A stretch of DNA of 64,000 nucleotides, taken from assembly GCA_003538625.1 (NCBI GenBank), contig DPRR01000028.1:124001-188000 (forward strand), written 5' to 3'. Position numbers and translations under genes: made by a program. The first letter of the stretch is position 1. Every line of letters begins with the position of its first letter. The DNA comes from Ignavibacteriales bacterium (GTDB lineage Bacteria; Bacteroidota; Ignavibacteria; Ignavibacteriales; Ignavibacteriaceae). Below the pieces are notes generated by a model, which saw only the letters and a program-made list of their open reading frames with translations, had not been told where the DNA came from and ran no database searches. Of this stretch, positions 54,018 through 61,390 are shown piece by piece.

Positions 54018-54050
54018 TGTAGTCCACCTTAAAGGTGGCCTACACTTTTA
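54017..54050 (+). terminator. Hairpin terminator/repeat, GTGTAG-CCAC type, copy 1
   Basis: GTGTAG-t-CCACCTT (54017-54030) pairs with AAGGTGG-c-CTACAC (54032-54045), interrupted by one t/c mismatch, and is followed by TTTTA. It overlaps the stop of polB. It is closely related to the hairpin at 54593-54623. Confidence 0.82.
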
Positions 54051-54075
54051 CACTTTATTAAGGGAGAGATGTCTT

Positions 54076-54585
54076 ATGAAAACAAAAAATATTTTAATAG
54101 TTGTTTTTATTTTTTTATTAATGATCCTAAACTTTGGCAATGAGCCAACTCCTCCGCCTTATCATCAATTTGTAATATCCGGTTCTGTTTTTTGTGATAC
54201 TCTAGCTGATAAATCAAATTACACAATTGGCGTGTGGGGAAAAGTAAATCTTTACGATAATGAATTTCAGCAAATCAAAAACACAGGTTTAGGTATTGAA
54301 TATCCGATTGTGTTAACTGACTCTTTAGGCAGCTATACTCTTCAGGTAAATTATTATTATTTCCTGGATTCGATTAAGCTCGGAATTATACAACCGCAGC
54401 TTCCAATCTTTTTCAGCGAATCATATTCAATTGATCAATCAACCGGCATCCCTGAAGAAAGACATTATAATGGTGATGGTGGTTCGGGTTGTAATAGCTG
54501 CACAACAGAACATACAGCAACAACAAAACGAGTAATAAAATATCAATACCTTCTTGATAGCACTAAAATATATTTTTGCTTGTGA
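54076..54585 (+). CDS. Small exported protein bracketed by hairpins
   Basis: Protein of 169 aa with an N-terminal hydrophobic segment (KNILIVVFIFLLMILNFG, about 4-21). There is no lipobox. The mature part is beta-rich (HQFVISGSVFCDTLADKSN, VILTDSLGSYTLQV), resembling a carboxypeptidase-regulatory or transthyretin-like fold, with a Cys pair at GSGCNSCTTEH (about 140-147). Not a family I recognise. A RBS (AAGGGAGAGATG) lies before the ATG at 54076. A hairpin of the same sequence family sits on either side of the gene. Confidence 0.75.
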   Translation: MKTKNILIVVFIFLLMILNFGNEPTPPPYHQFVISGSVFCDTLADKSNYTIGVWGKVNLYDNEFQQIKNTGLGIEYPIVLTDSLGSYTLQVNYYYFLDSIKLGIIQPQLPIFFSESYSIDQSTGIPEERHYNGDGGSGCNSCTTEHTATTKRVIKYQYLLDSTKIYFCL

Positions 54586-54592
54586 GAAATAA

Positions 54593-54623
54593 TGTGTAGA
54601 CCACTTTTAAAGTGGACTACACA
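54593..54623. repeat. Hairpin repeat, GTGTAG-CCAC type, copy 2
   Basis: TGTGTAG-a-CCACTTT (54593-54607) pairs with AAAGTGG-a-CTACACA (54609-54623) with one central a/a mismatch. No strong T run follows (ATAATTG). Sister of the hairpin at 54017. Confidence 0.75.
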
Positions 54624-54724
54624 TAATTGTTAATATTATTACAAAATACTTAATAAACTGTATATGCTTTTTAAAATGAAATAAACTATATTTTTGCAAG
54701 TATAAAAAGAAAATAAAGTAAAAT

Positions 54725-55012
54725 ATGAGTAATGAATATTCAGAAAAGATTGCAAACTGTCTTAAAAACAAGCCTGTAAAGAGAGCCTTTTTATTTGGTT
54801 CTGCTGCCCGCAATGAAGAAAATGAAAAAAGTGATATTGATATTTTGGTTGAATTAGATTACTCTAAGCCAATTGGACTAAGCTTTTTGCAAATGAAACA
54901 TGAATTAGAAGATTTATTAAATAGAAAAGTTGATCTTCTTACATTCAATAGTGTTTCAAAGTATATCCAACCATTTATCGATGCAGAGAAAATACTGAAC
55001 TATGAAAAGTAG
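54725..55012 (+). CDS. mntA: MntA-type minimal nucleotidyltransferase antitoxin
   Basis: Minimal nucleotidyltransferase of 95 aa. The family motif GSx10DxD is exact: Gly25-Ser26 in FLFGSAARNEENEKSDIDILV with Asp37 and Asp39. In characterised MntA-HepT systems the MntA protein transfers AMP onto a Tyr of HepT and so switches off the toxin. The next gene, encoding HepT, overlaps by 11 nt. Upstream AAATAAAGTAAAATATG lacks a strong RBS. Confidence 0.92.
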   Translation: MSNEYSEKIANCLKNKPVKRAFLFGSAARNEENEKSDIDILVELDYSKPIGLSFLQMKHELEDLLNRKVDLLTFNSVSKYIQPFIDAEKILNYEK

Positions 55013-55346
55013 TTTGGGTGACAAACCAAGATTGCAACATATTTATGATGCAATCCTTGAAATTGAATCTTATGTTGAAGAATCAACTTACGAATCATTT
55101 CAATCCAATTCTATGATGCAGTATGCTTCTGTAAAACAATTAGAAATAATTTGCGAAGCAGCAAATCATCTCACTCCTCATTTTAAAAAACTTTATTCCG
55201 AAATACAGTGGCGAGAAATAATTGATTTAAGAAATCTATTAATTCACGAGTATTTTGGGATAGATACAAAAATAGTTTGGGATATAATTACTATCGACCT
55301 CGCATTATTAAAATCTCAAATCAAAGAAATTCTTGAACAATTATAA
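55002..55346 (+). CDS. hepT: HepT-type RNase toxin (DUF86)
   Basis: HEPN-domain ribonuclease of 114 aa. The RX4HXY motif is intact: Arg77 in LRNLLIHEYFG, His82, Tyr84. HepT cleaves RNA unless AMPylated by its partner MntA; here Tyr84 is the expected target. The gene overlaps mntA by 11 nt, giving the antitoxin first and the toxin second. It is likely a stability or phage-defence module. There is no phage or IS gene nearby. Confidence 0.92.
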   Translation: MKSSLGDKPRLQHIYDAILEIESYVEESTYESFQSNSMMQYASVKQLEIICEAANHLTPHFKKLYSEIQWREIIDLRNLLIHEYFGIDTKIVWDIITIDLALLKSQIKEILEQL

Positions 55347-55422
55347 CTTTCAACTACTCATTCCTTTGCGATTCTATCGGTGAAATTTTATTTAAATATT
55401 ATCTTTTGATATTTTTATATTA

Positions 55423-56316
55423 ATGAAATTAAAACTCTCCAATCAAATTACGGCAATACTACTTGCACTGTTTGTAACCTTTCTCTGGTCAACATCTTTT
55501 GTGATAATAAAGTTTGGATTAAAAGAAATACCTCCGCTTGTGTTTGCCGGATTAAGATACTCTATTGCTTTTGTCTTTCTGCTTCCATTTTTGTTTACAA
55601 GGAAAAATAAAGCAATAGTAAAAACTCTTAATCGCAAGGACTGGATAAACCTTACATTACTTGGAATACTTTTTTATACATTTACGCAGGGCACTCAATT
55701 TATCGGACTCTCACTTCTTCCTGCAGTAACGGTTAGTTTATGGTTAAACTTTACTCCGCTTATTGTTGCTGTGCTTGCAATATTTTTAATAAAAGAAATT
55801 CCAACTGTGCTGCAGATATTTGGTGTAGCATTATTTATAACCGGAATTCTAACTTACTTTTACCCGGTAAACTTAAGCAGTAATCAATCAACAGGACTGA
55901 TTGTTATGACGGTTGGTGTGTTTGCAAACGCAGCCTCTGCTGTACTTGGCAGAAGTGTAAACAGAAAATCACATTTAACTCCAATTGTAATAACTGTAAT
56001 TAGTATGGGCATCGGATCTTTTATTTTGTTAAGTGTGGGTATTACACTGCAAGGATTACCTAACATTACAACTAAAAATATTTTTTATCTTCTCTGGCTT
56101 GCAGTTGTAAACACAGCTTTGGCTTTTACTCTCTGGAACTATACACTTAGAACTTTAACCGCTATGGAATCCTGTATAATAAACGGAACTATGCTTATTC
56201 AAATTGCCGTGCTTGCGTGGATATTTCTTGGAGAAGAAATAACTTTAAAAGAAATGGCAGGAATGCTGATTGCCGCTCTTGGTGTGCTTTTGGTACAATT
56301 AAAGTTTAAGAAATGA
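55423..56316 (+). CDS. EamA/DMT family transporter
   Basis: Inner-membrane protein of 297 aa with ten predicted helices in two EamA repeats (about 12-140 and 155-292), the standard DMT superfamily layout. Typical stretches: LWSTSFVIIKFGLKEIPPLVFAGLRY, LNFTPLIVAVLAIFLIKEIPT, ALAFTLWNYTLRTLTAMESCII, WIFLGEEITLKEMAGMLIAALGVLL. Family members export amino acids or other small metabolites; the substrate is unknown here. No strong RBS before ATG 55423. Confidence 0.9.
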   Translation: MKLKLSNQITAILLALFVTFLWSTSFVIIKFGLKEIPPLVFAGLRYSIAFVFLLPFLFTRKNKAIVKTLNRKDWINLTLLGILFYTFTQGTQFIGLSLLPAVTVSLWLNFTPLIVAVLAIFLIKEIPTVLQIFGVALFITGILTYFYPVNLSSNQSTGLIVMTVGVFANAASAVLGRSVNRKSHLTPIVITVISMGIGSFILLSVGITLQGLPNITTKNIFYLLWLAVVNTALAFTLWNYTLRTLTAMESCIINGTMLIQIAVLAWIFLGEEITLKEMAGMLIAALGVLLVQLKFKK

Positions 56317-56412
56317 TTTGTTTTTATTGAGATTTGCTGTTTTATGGGTTAAGTTGCAAGCGAGAAACAAATGGATTTAAATATTAGTCAGAATTTTTAA
56401 TTGAGAAGTGAT

Positions 56413-56880
56413 ATGATTTTTAAATTGGGCACATTAATGTCTCTAGTAATTTTTATGATGGGTTGCGAAGATAGTGGAACTAATATCGCAAAGTTTAATG
56501 GAGAAGGAATATTTAAAGTCGACACTCTCTCATACAATATTGGAGAAGGTATTGCTTCGAATGATAGTTTATGGAATTATGTGGAGTACAATTTAAGTTT
56601 TCATTTCGAAAATTATTCGGGTACACTCAATAGCATAGTATTTGTCTTTGATGACTCAATTGGAAGGGGATTAAATCTTGACTATGCATATCCTGAATCT
56701 GCTAACAAAATATTTTCCTGGAAAGAAAAGCTGTGGTTACAAAAAAGACTAAATAATAATGATAGCGTAAAAATAAGTTGTGGTATGAGTGGAGCCTTTT
56801 GGGAAAGAGTAAATAATAACTTTATATCTGTTGATACTTTTAATTGGCAAAGAGAGAATACTATTTATTACAATCGTTAG
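56413..56880 (+). CDS. Lipoprotein of unknown function
   Basis: Protein of 155 aa: signal peptide MIFKLGTLMSLVIFMMGC (Cys18), then a beta-rich domain with alternating Asn/Ser-rich strands. No family recognised. An upstream TTG (56401) is in frame, but ATG 56413 follows TTGAGAAGTGAT and gives a better signal peptide. It ends 52 nt before the convergent DUF1684 gene. Confidence 0.74.
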   Translation: MIFKLGTLMSLVIFMMGCEDSGTNIAKFNGEGIFKVDTLSYNIGEGIASNDSLWNYVEYNLSFHFENYSGTLNSIVFVFDDSIGRGLNLDYAYPESANKIFSWKEKLWLQKRLNNNDSVKISCGMSGAFWERVNNNFISVDTFNWQRENTIYYNR

Positions 56881-56931
56881 TCCAACAAAAAAACCTAACC
56901 TCTTTAATAAGTAGTTTTTATAGCAAATTCT

Positions 56932-57825
56932 CTAATGCCCATAAACTTTTTCACCGGCTTCTATTCTTAGCTTAAGATAATTTTGTAATGGAGGCAAAGG
57001 ACAAGTTGCGTATTTTGTAAACACACAAGGCGGGTTGTAAGCTTTATTAAAATCTAAAAGTATTGTTCCTGTTGAGTCCGGCTTGTTAACATACATAAAT
57101 CTTCCGCCACCGTAAGTTTCCTCACCGCTGGTTTGGTCTGCAATAATTAGAAACAATCTATCTCCGCCTTCATCAACAGCATCAATTCTGTATGTCTTAC
57201 CATCGCGTTCAAATACAACAGCACCGGGACATTTTTCCTTGCTTATTTGTCCAAGTACATTTGGCACATCAATTTCTTTAACAGGATTATAAGCTTCAAA
57301 CTTTGCTGTTATTTTCCAGCTTTCGTCAATAGGAAATCTTTCTACTCCCTTAAAATTTTTAACAAGTTCAGAATTCAAATCACGGAAACGTATGCCGTAA
57401 AGTGTATCTCTAATTATCAAATTAAACTTTAGAGAACCAATCTGTAAAACAGTCATATCTTTTTTCTGATCATCAACTAAAACAATTTCTTTAACTGGTT
57501 TTCCATCCAGCAAAACCTCAACGCCGTCTTTTGCTTTAAATGTTACTGTGGTGTCATTAAATATAAACGAGCCGATATGATCCGGCAGTTTTGAGGATTC
57601 AATTTCAATATCATTATCCTTTGAGGAACCAAAAGTGCTTTCACCTTTCTCAAGCCAGAATCTCCCGACAAGATTTAGCCAGCCGTCATCTGCTTTTAAT
57701 CTGTTAACTCGCTTTGCATCCCATTCATTAATTTCTTTTACATAATTTGGATCAGCGGTTGGTTTTTGAGTACAGGCAAATGCTGCTAAAATTATTAATA
57801 TCAAAAGCGAGAATGATTTTTTCAT
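56932..57825 (-). CDS. DUF1684 lipoprotein
   Basis: Lipoprotein of 297 aa with lipobox AAFAC (Cys18). The C-terminal signature LLDFNKAYNPPCVFTKYATCPLPP (about 258-281) and the beginning DGWLNLVGRFWLEKGESTFG (about 47-66) are the hallmark blocks of DUF1684, a widespread Bacteroidota family of unknown function. The family is beta-rich; conserved Cys and the NPPC..YATCPLP motif could bind metal or form a disulfide. Convergent with the lipoprotein at 56413. Confidence 0.9.
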   Translation of the reverse strand: MKKSFSLLILIILAAFACTQKPTADPNYVKEINEWDAKRVNRLKADDGWLNLVGRFWLEKGESTFGSSKDNDIEIESSKLPDHIGSFIFNDTTVTFKAKDGVEVLLDGKPVKEIVLVDDQKKDMTVLQIGSLKFNLIIRDTLYGIRFRDLNSELVKNFKGVERFPIDESWKITAKFEAYNPVKEIDVPNVLGQISKEKCPGAVVFERDGKTYRIDAVDEGGDRLFLIIADQTSGEETYGGGRFMYVNKPDSTGTILLDFNKAYNPPCVFTKYATCPLPPLQNYLKLRIEAGEKVYGH

Positions 57826-57901
57826 TTTATAGTCCTATTCTTTCAGTAATTTTGCTGGCGTTAAGCTACTAATTAATTGAGACTTCTGAAAAATTCAAAC
57901 G

Positions 57902-57966
57902 GTCATTCCTGTGAAAACAGGAATCCAGTAAATATAAAATAGATTCCCACTTTCGCGAGAATGACA
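57902..57966. repeat. Inverted-repeat element (GTCATTC...GAATGAC), copy A
   Basis: GTCATTCCTGTGAAAACAGG (57902) and a partner TTCCCACTTTCGCGAGAATG (57944) in inverted orientation frame a 15-20-nt spacer; each arm also folds on itself. This is the REP/BIME-like class of intergenic repeat built on GTCATTCCCGCGAAAGCGGGAATC. A second copy follows recQ at 59531. Confidence 0.8.
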
Positions 57967-58001
57967 GTCACTAATTTATAATTGAAAAACACATTTTCTA
58001 T

Positions 58002-59480
58002 TTGAACGAGACTCTGTTGAAAAAAAATCCGTTAGAAATATTAAAAGAACATTTCGGGTATGATTCCTTTCGCGGTAAGCAGGAAGAAATAATAAAAAGA
58101 ATTGTTGAGGAGAAAAAGCACTCTCTTGTACTTATGCCAACGGGAAGCGGTAAGTCTTTATGTTATCAGATTCCCGCTCTATACTTTGATAACAGCACGA
58201 TTGTTATAAGTCCGCTTATTGCGCTTATGCAGGATCAGGTTGATGTGCTGCGAAAGAAAAATATTCCAGCCGCTTTTATCAATTCCACTTTATCCAAACA
58301 GGAAAGAGAAAAAAGACTTGAGCAGTTTGTGGACGGAAAAATTAAACTGCTTTATGTAACACCGGAGAGATTTCGCAAAAAGGATTTTATTGAACAGATT
58401 AAAAAAGTTAAAATAGATTTACTTGCAGTTGATGAAGCTCATTGTATTTCTGAGTGGGGACATGATTTTCGCCCCGATTATTCACGCATTGGTGAATTCA
58501 GAGAATTGATGGGCAATCCGTTAACAATTGCGCTTACTGCAACTGCTACACACGATGTTCAGGAAGACATTATAAAAAAACTTCACATCAATAAAGATGA
58601 TATTAAACTCTTTCATCAGGGAATTGAACGACCAAATTTACGACTGGAAGCTGTTGATGTTTTTGATGATAAAGAAAAGCTTCGTGAAATAATTTCAACA
58701 TTAGAAAAATATGATGGATACGGAATAATTTATTTTGCTTTAATCAAAACCCTGGAAAGATTTTCTGAAATTCTTAGCGATAAAGGATTTAAACATGGTG
58801 TCTATCATGGTAAGCTGGAAGACAGACAAAGAAAATCAATGCAGCGTGATTTTCTAAACGGAAAGCAAAAACTTATTCTTGCAACAAACGCATTTGGAAT
58901 GGGAATAGATAAGGCAGATATAAGATTTGTTATTCACGCAGAAGTACCTTCATCTATCGAATCATATTATCAGGAAATTGGAAGAGCAGGCAGAGATGGA
59001 AATGATTCACTTTGTCTTTTGCTCTATAATCAGGAAGATCTTTACACACAAATGGAGTTTATTAAATGGTCTAATCCTGATGCAAATTTTTATTCTGCCT
59101 TGTATGATATTTTAAAAAGAGAAACCGGAATAATCAATTCCAGCGGAGTTGATTACATTCGCGAACAAATAAGTTTTAAAAACAAAAATGATTTTAGAGT
59201 AGAAACTGCTCTGGCAATGTTAGATCGATATGGAGTTACAGAAGGTGAAGTTGAAAAACAAAATTTACGAATAGTAAATGAACTGCCAGATATTCTGCAG
59301 GATGAAAATCACTTGAAAGAAAAACTTTTAAATGATAATAAAAAACTTCTATCGGTAGTTAATTATTTTCGCGGCGAAAAATGCCGCAGAGTTTTTATTT
59401 CGGATTATTTTGGTTTCCCTGGTGAGCAGCCCTGCGGTAATTGTGATAACTGTACAATTAATGGAGATGTAAAGAGTTAA
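58002..59480 (+). CDS. recQ: RecQ-family ATP-dependent DNA helicase, HRDC-less
   Basis: Superfamily 2 DNA helicase of 492 aa. Helicase motifs: MPTGSGKSLCYQIPAL (motif I, Lys51), ISPLIALMQDQV (Ia), DEAH (144-147) with the RecQ-specific aromatic-loop stretch HCISEWGHDFRPDY, LTATAT (III), ILATNAFGMGIDKADIRFVIH (V) and QEIGRAGRDG (VI). A zinc-binding cluster near the C terminus (EKCRRVFI...PCGNCDNCT) marks the RecQ zinc domain. E. coli RecQ is about 610 aa; this one stops after the zinc region, so the winged helix and HRDC are missing or very short. The start is TTG 58002 (no ATG in frame upstream of the in-frame stop at 57972). It is a single gene bracketed by two inverted-repeat elements. Confidence 0.92.
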   Translation: MNETLLKKNPLEILKEHFGYDSFRGKQEEIIKRIVEEKKHSLVLMPTGSGKSLCYQIPALYFDNSTIVISPLIALMQDQVDVLRKKNIPAAFINSTLSKQEREKRLEQFVDGKIKLLYVTPERFRKKDFIEQIKKVKIDLLAVDEAHCISEWGHDFRPDYSRIGEFRELMGNPLTIALTATATHDVQEDIIKKLHINKDDIKLFHQGIERPNLRLEAVDVFDDKEKLREIISTLEKYDGYGIIYFALIKTLERFSEILSDKGFKHGVYHGKLEDRQRKSMQRDFLNGKQKLILATNAFGMGIDKADIRFVIHAEVPSSIESYYQEIGRAGRDGNDSLCLLLYNQEDLYTQMEFIKWSNPDANFYSALYDILKRETGIINSSGVDYIREQISFKNKNDFRVETALAMLDRYGVTEGEVEKQNLRIVNELPDILQDENHLKEKLLNDNKKLLSVVNYFRGEKCRRVFISDYFGFPGEQPCGNCDNCTINGDVKS

Positions 59481-59530
59481 TGAATTACGTTTACATCATT
59501 TTTTCTTCGATTTGCCATTAAAGATTTTTT

Positions 59531-59600
59531 TGTCATTCGCGTGAAAACGGGAATCTCTCCCCATAAAACAAATTGGATTCCCACTTTCGTGGGAATGACA
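59531..59600. repeat. Inverted-repeat element (GTCATTC...GAATGAC), copy B
   Basis: Left arm TGTCATTCGCGTGAAAACGG (59531) and right arm ending CTTTCGTGGGAATGACA (59600) are inverted and enclose about 18 nt. Same family and arm order as at 57902-57966. The copies sit just before and just after recQ. Confidence 0.82.
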
Positions 59601-59624
59601 ATTTTTGCTTGACTTTTTTTAATT

Positions 59625-60281
59625 TTACTTCTTCAACTTATCCTTAAATATCTTTTCAAATTTTTCTACTTTAGGAGTAATGACGTAAGCACAATAGCCT
59701 TGATTTGGATTGTTATCATAATATTCCTGATGATAATCTTCCGCAGGATAAAATTTTTCAAATTTTGTTATCTCAGTTACTATTGGTTTATTCCAAATTT
59801 TTTCTTCAGTCAGTTTGTTTTTATAATACTCCGCCTTTTGTTTTTGATCATCGTTATGATAAAAAATTACTGAGCGGTATTGTGTACCAACATCATTGCC
59901 CTGCTTGTTTAATGTTGTTGGGTCGTGTGTTTTCCAGAATATTTCCAGCAGCTCATCATAACTAACAACTGCAGGATCAAAGCTTATCTGGGTACATTCA
60001 GCGTGTCCGGTAGTTCCATCGCAAACTTCTTTATAAGTTGGATTATCCACAGTTCCACCTGAATAGCCCGATACAACAGACGTAACTCCATTTACTCTTT
60101 CAAAGATTGCCTCAGTACACCAGAAACACCCGGAACCAAATGTTGCTGTTTCTAAATTTGGGTTGTTCTCATTCATAATATTTTTCATTTCTTTATTTGC
60201 TTGTGATTTACTTTCATTACAACCTATTATCGTAAGGGTTATAAGGAATAAGGTATAAGTTATTTTTAATGTCTTTTTCAT
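59625..60281 (-). CDS. msrA: Peptide-methionine (S)-S-oxide reductase, lipoprotein
   Basis: MsrA of 218 aa reduces the S epimer of methionine sulfoxide. Catalytic GCFWCTE (Cys52 nucleophile, Cys55), GGTVDNPTYKEVCDGTTGHAE and GTQYRS are family landmarks. The first 21 residues are a lipoprotein signal peptide (LTIIGC, Cys21), so the enzyme should be anchored in the envelope. Resolving Cys lies at the C-terminal end (NQGYCAYVI). Together with the membrane-anchored MsrB at 30726 this gives envelope methionine repair. A region with a 13-bp inverted repeat lies upstream of its start. Confidence 0.95.
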   Translation of the reverse strand: MKKTLKITYTLFLITLTIIGCNESKSQANKEMKNIMNENNPNLETATFGSGCFWCTEAIFERVNGVTSVVSGYSGGTVDNPTYKEVCDGTTGHAECTQISFDPAVVSYDELLEIFWKTHDPTTLNKQGNDVGTQYRSVIFYHNDDQKQKAEYYKNKLTEEKIWNKPIVTEITKFEKFYPAEDYHQEYYDNNPNQGYCAYVITPKVEKFEKIFKDKLKK

Positions 60282-60318
60282 TTTTTAATTCTTCGGTTAT
60301 ATCAGAAAATTTTTTTAG

Positions 60319-60389
60319 ATGGTACATTGATTTTAAAAATTAGTTATTGTTATAACTATCTTAATAGATCATAAAGATCAGTGTACCAT
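60319..60389. promoter_or_regulatory. 13-bp inverted repeat in the msrA upstream region
   Basis: ATGGTACATTGAT (60319-60331) and ATCAGTGTACCAT (60377-60389) are inverted with one mismatch and lie 45 nt apart in the gap between the F420-reductase-like gene and msrA. They could be operator half-sites, the stems of a transcript hairpin, or ends of a very small inverted-repeat element. Purely sequence-based. Confidence 0.4.
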
Positions 60390-60397
60390 TGACTTAA

Positions 60398-61042
60398 TTA
60401 TTTTTTTAACAGTTTAAAAGCATGCGTCCATCTGTTTTGTAAAAATCCCGGGATACACCACAAAATGCAAAGCGGCTCAATTGCACGTGCAGCTTCAGCT
60501 TTTCCCATATCTTCCACTTCCCAGCCAAAAGTATCCAGAATTTTTGTTACTACATTTTTAGAATCACCATTATTGCCGGCAATAAACATAGTTGGTTTTT
60601 GTCCATCAAAATCGGGGTCAACCATTGATGAATTTCCCACACAACTAAATGCTTTAACAAAATTGGCATTGGCATATATGTTTTGTAATTCTTCCATAAG
60701 AGATGAATTTAAATCTGTAAAAAACTTAAGAACTCCATTAACGGGTGCAGCGTCTGCAATTGGATTTGTTGTATCTATTATTGTCTTATCCTTAATGTTT
60801 TCGGGACCCGCTTTTTCCAAAACAACTTTTGCCGATGTGCCTTTAACTGCAAGCACTATTACATCTCCAAACTTTGCGGCTTCTGCAAATGATCCAACTG
60901 AATCACTTTTACCTGAATTTTTAATCCAGTCATTTAATTTGTTTACGTTTCCTGTTCCTATTTTTACTTGATGCCCATGTTTAACAAATCCGTTAGCAAG
61001 TGTTTGTCCAACCACTCCAGAACCTAATATTCCAATTTTCAT
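60398..61042 (-). CDS. NADPH-dependent F420-reductase-like Rossmann protein
   Basis: Protein of 214 aa with an N-terminal Rossmann fold: MKIGILGSGVVGQTLANGFVKHGHQV (GxGxxG at 6-11), then DVIVLAVKGTS and IIDTTNPIAD, typical of the F420_oxidored family (NADPH:F420 oxidoreductase-like). The AAGGAGATGAA RBS supports the start. Without F420-biosynthesis genes in view a role in F420 chemistry is open; family members also reduce other substrates. Confidence 0.86.
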   Translation of the reverse strand: MKIGILGSGVVGQTLANGFVKHGHQVKIGTGNVNKLNDWIKNSGKSDSVGSFAEAAKFGDVIVLAVKGTSAKVVLEKAGPENIKDKTIIDTTNPIADAAPVNGVLKFFTDLNSSLMEELQNIYANANFVKAFSCVGNSSMVDPDFDGQKPTMFIAGNNGDSKNVVTKILDTFGWEVEDMGKAEAARAIEPLCILWCIPGFLQNRWTHAFKLLKK

Positions 61043-61390
61043 TTCATCTCCTTAAAATTTTAATTGTATTTTTTTCTTATTACCAGCTCAATCCATTTAT
61101 GTTGATAAACATAAAACAATAAAGTTTTAATATAAATTCACTTTCTTTTTCATTATTGATTTTATGACAATTATCACACTTAATAAAATCAGAACCATAT
61201 TGTTAAAGCTTAAAGAAGAATACTAACCAGCCATGCTGTTTTATGTTAAATTGTGCGGTTCCGTAGGATATTTACAATTAGCTGACAAATTGATAAATAA
61301 AAATTTTTTAATGAATTGAATTATTAATATCCATAAAAGAAAAGCCCCGATGGTTCGGGGCTTTTGAAAATAGAGAGTTATGATCTGGTT
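61043..61390. other. Intergenic region (348 nt)
   Basis: AT-rich, no ORF of credible length, no tRNA. It holds the RBS and presumably the promoter of the F420-reductase-like gene at the left and the terminator hairpin of the next minus-strand gene at the right (61341-61366). Nothing else seen. Confidence 0.6.
61341..61366 (-). terminator. Rho-independent terminator
   Basis: AAAAGCCCCGA (61341-61351) and TCGGGGCTTTT (61356-61366) are an 11-bp perfect stem with the 4-nt loop TGGT. Read on the minus strand a T-rich stretch follows (CTTTTCTTTTATGG). Terminates the coiled-coil protein gene at 61391. Confidence 0.92.

Noticed and set aside
54076..54585. Lipoprotein call for the hairpin-bracketed gene
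   Set aside because: The hydrophobic N-terminal segment is not followed by a Cys in a lipobox setting; the first Cys is about 40 residues in.
54607..54813. 68-aa minus-strand frame before mntA
   Set aside because: It covers the start of mntA in antisense and consists mostly of Phe/Ile/Tyr from AT-rich DNA.
60465..60971. 168-aa plus-strand open frame
   Set aside because: It is antisense to the F420-reductase-like gene, which has a Rossmann motif and an AAGGAG RBS. The plus-strand product has no signal, motif or RBS.
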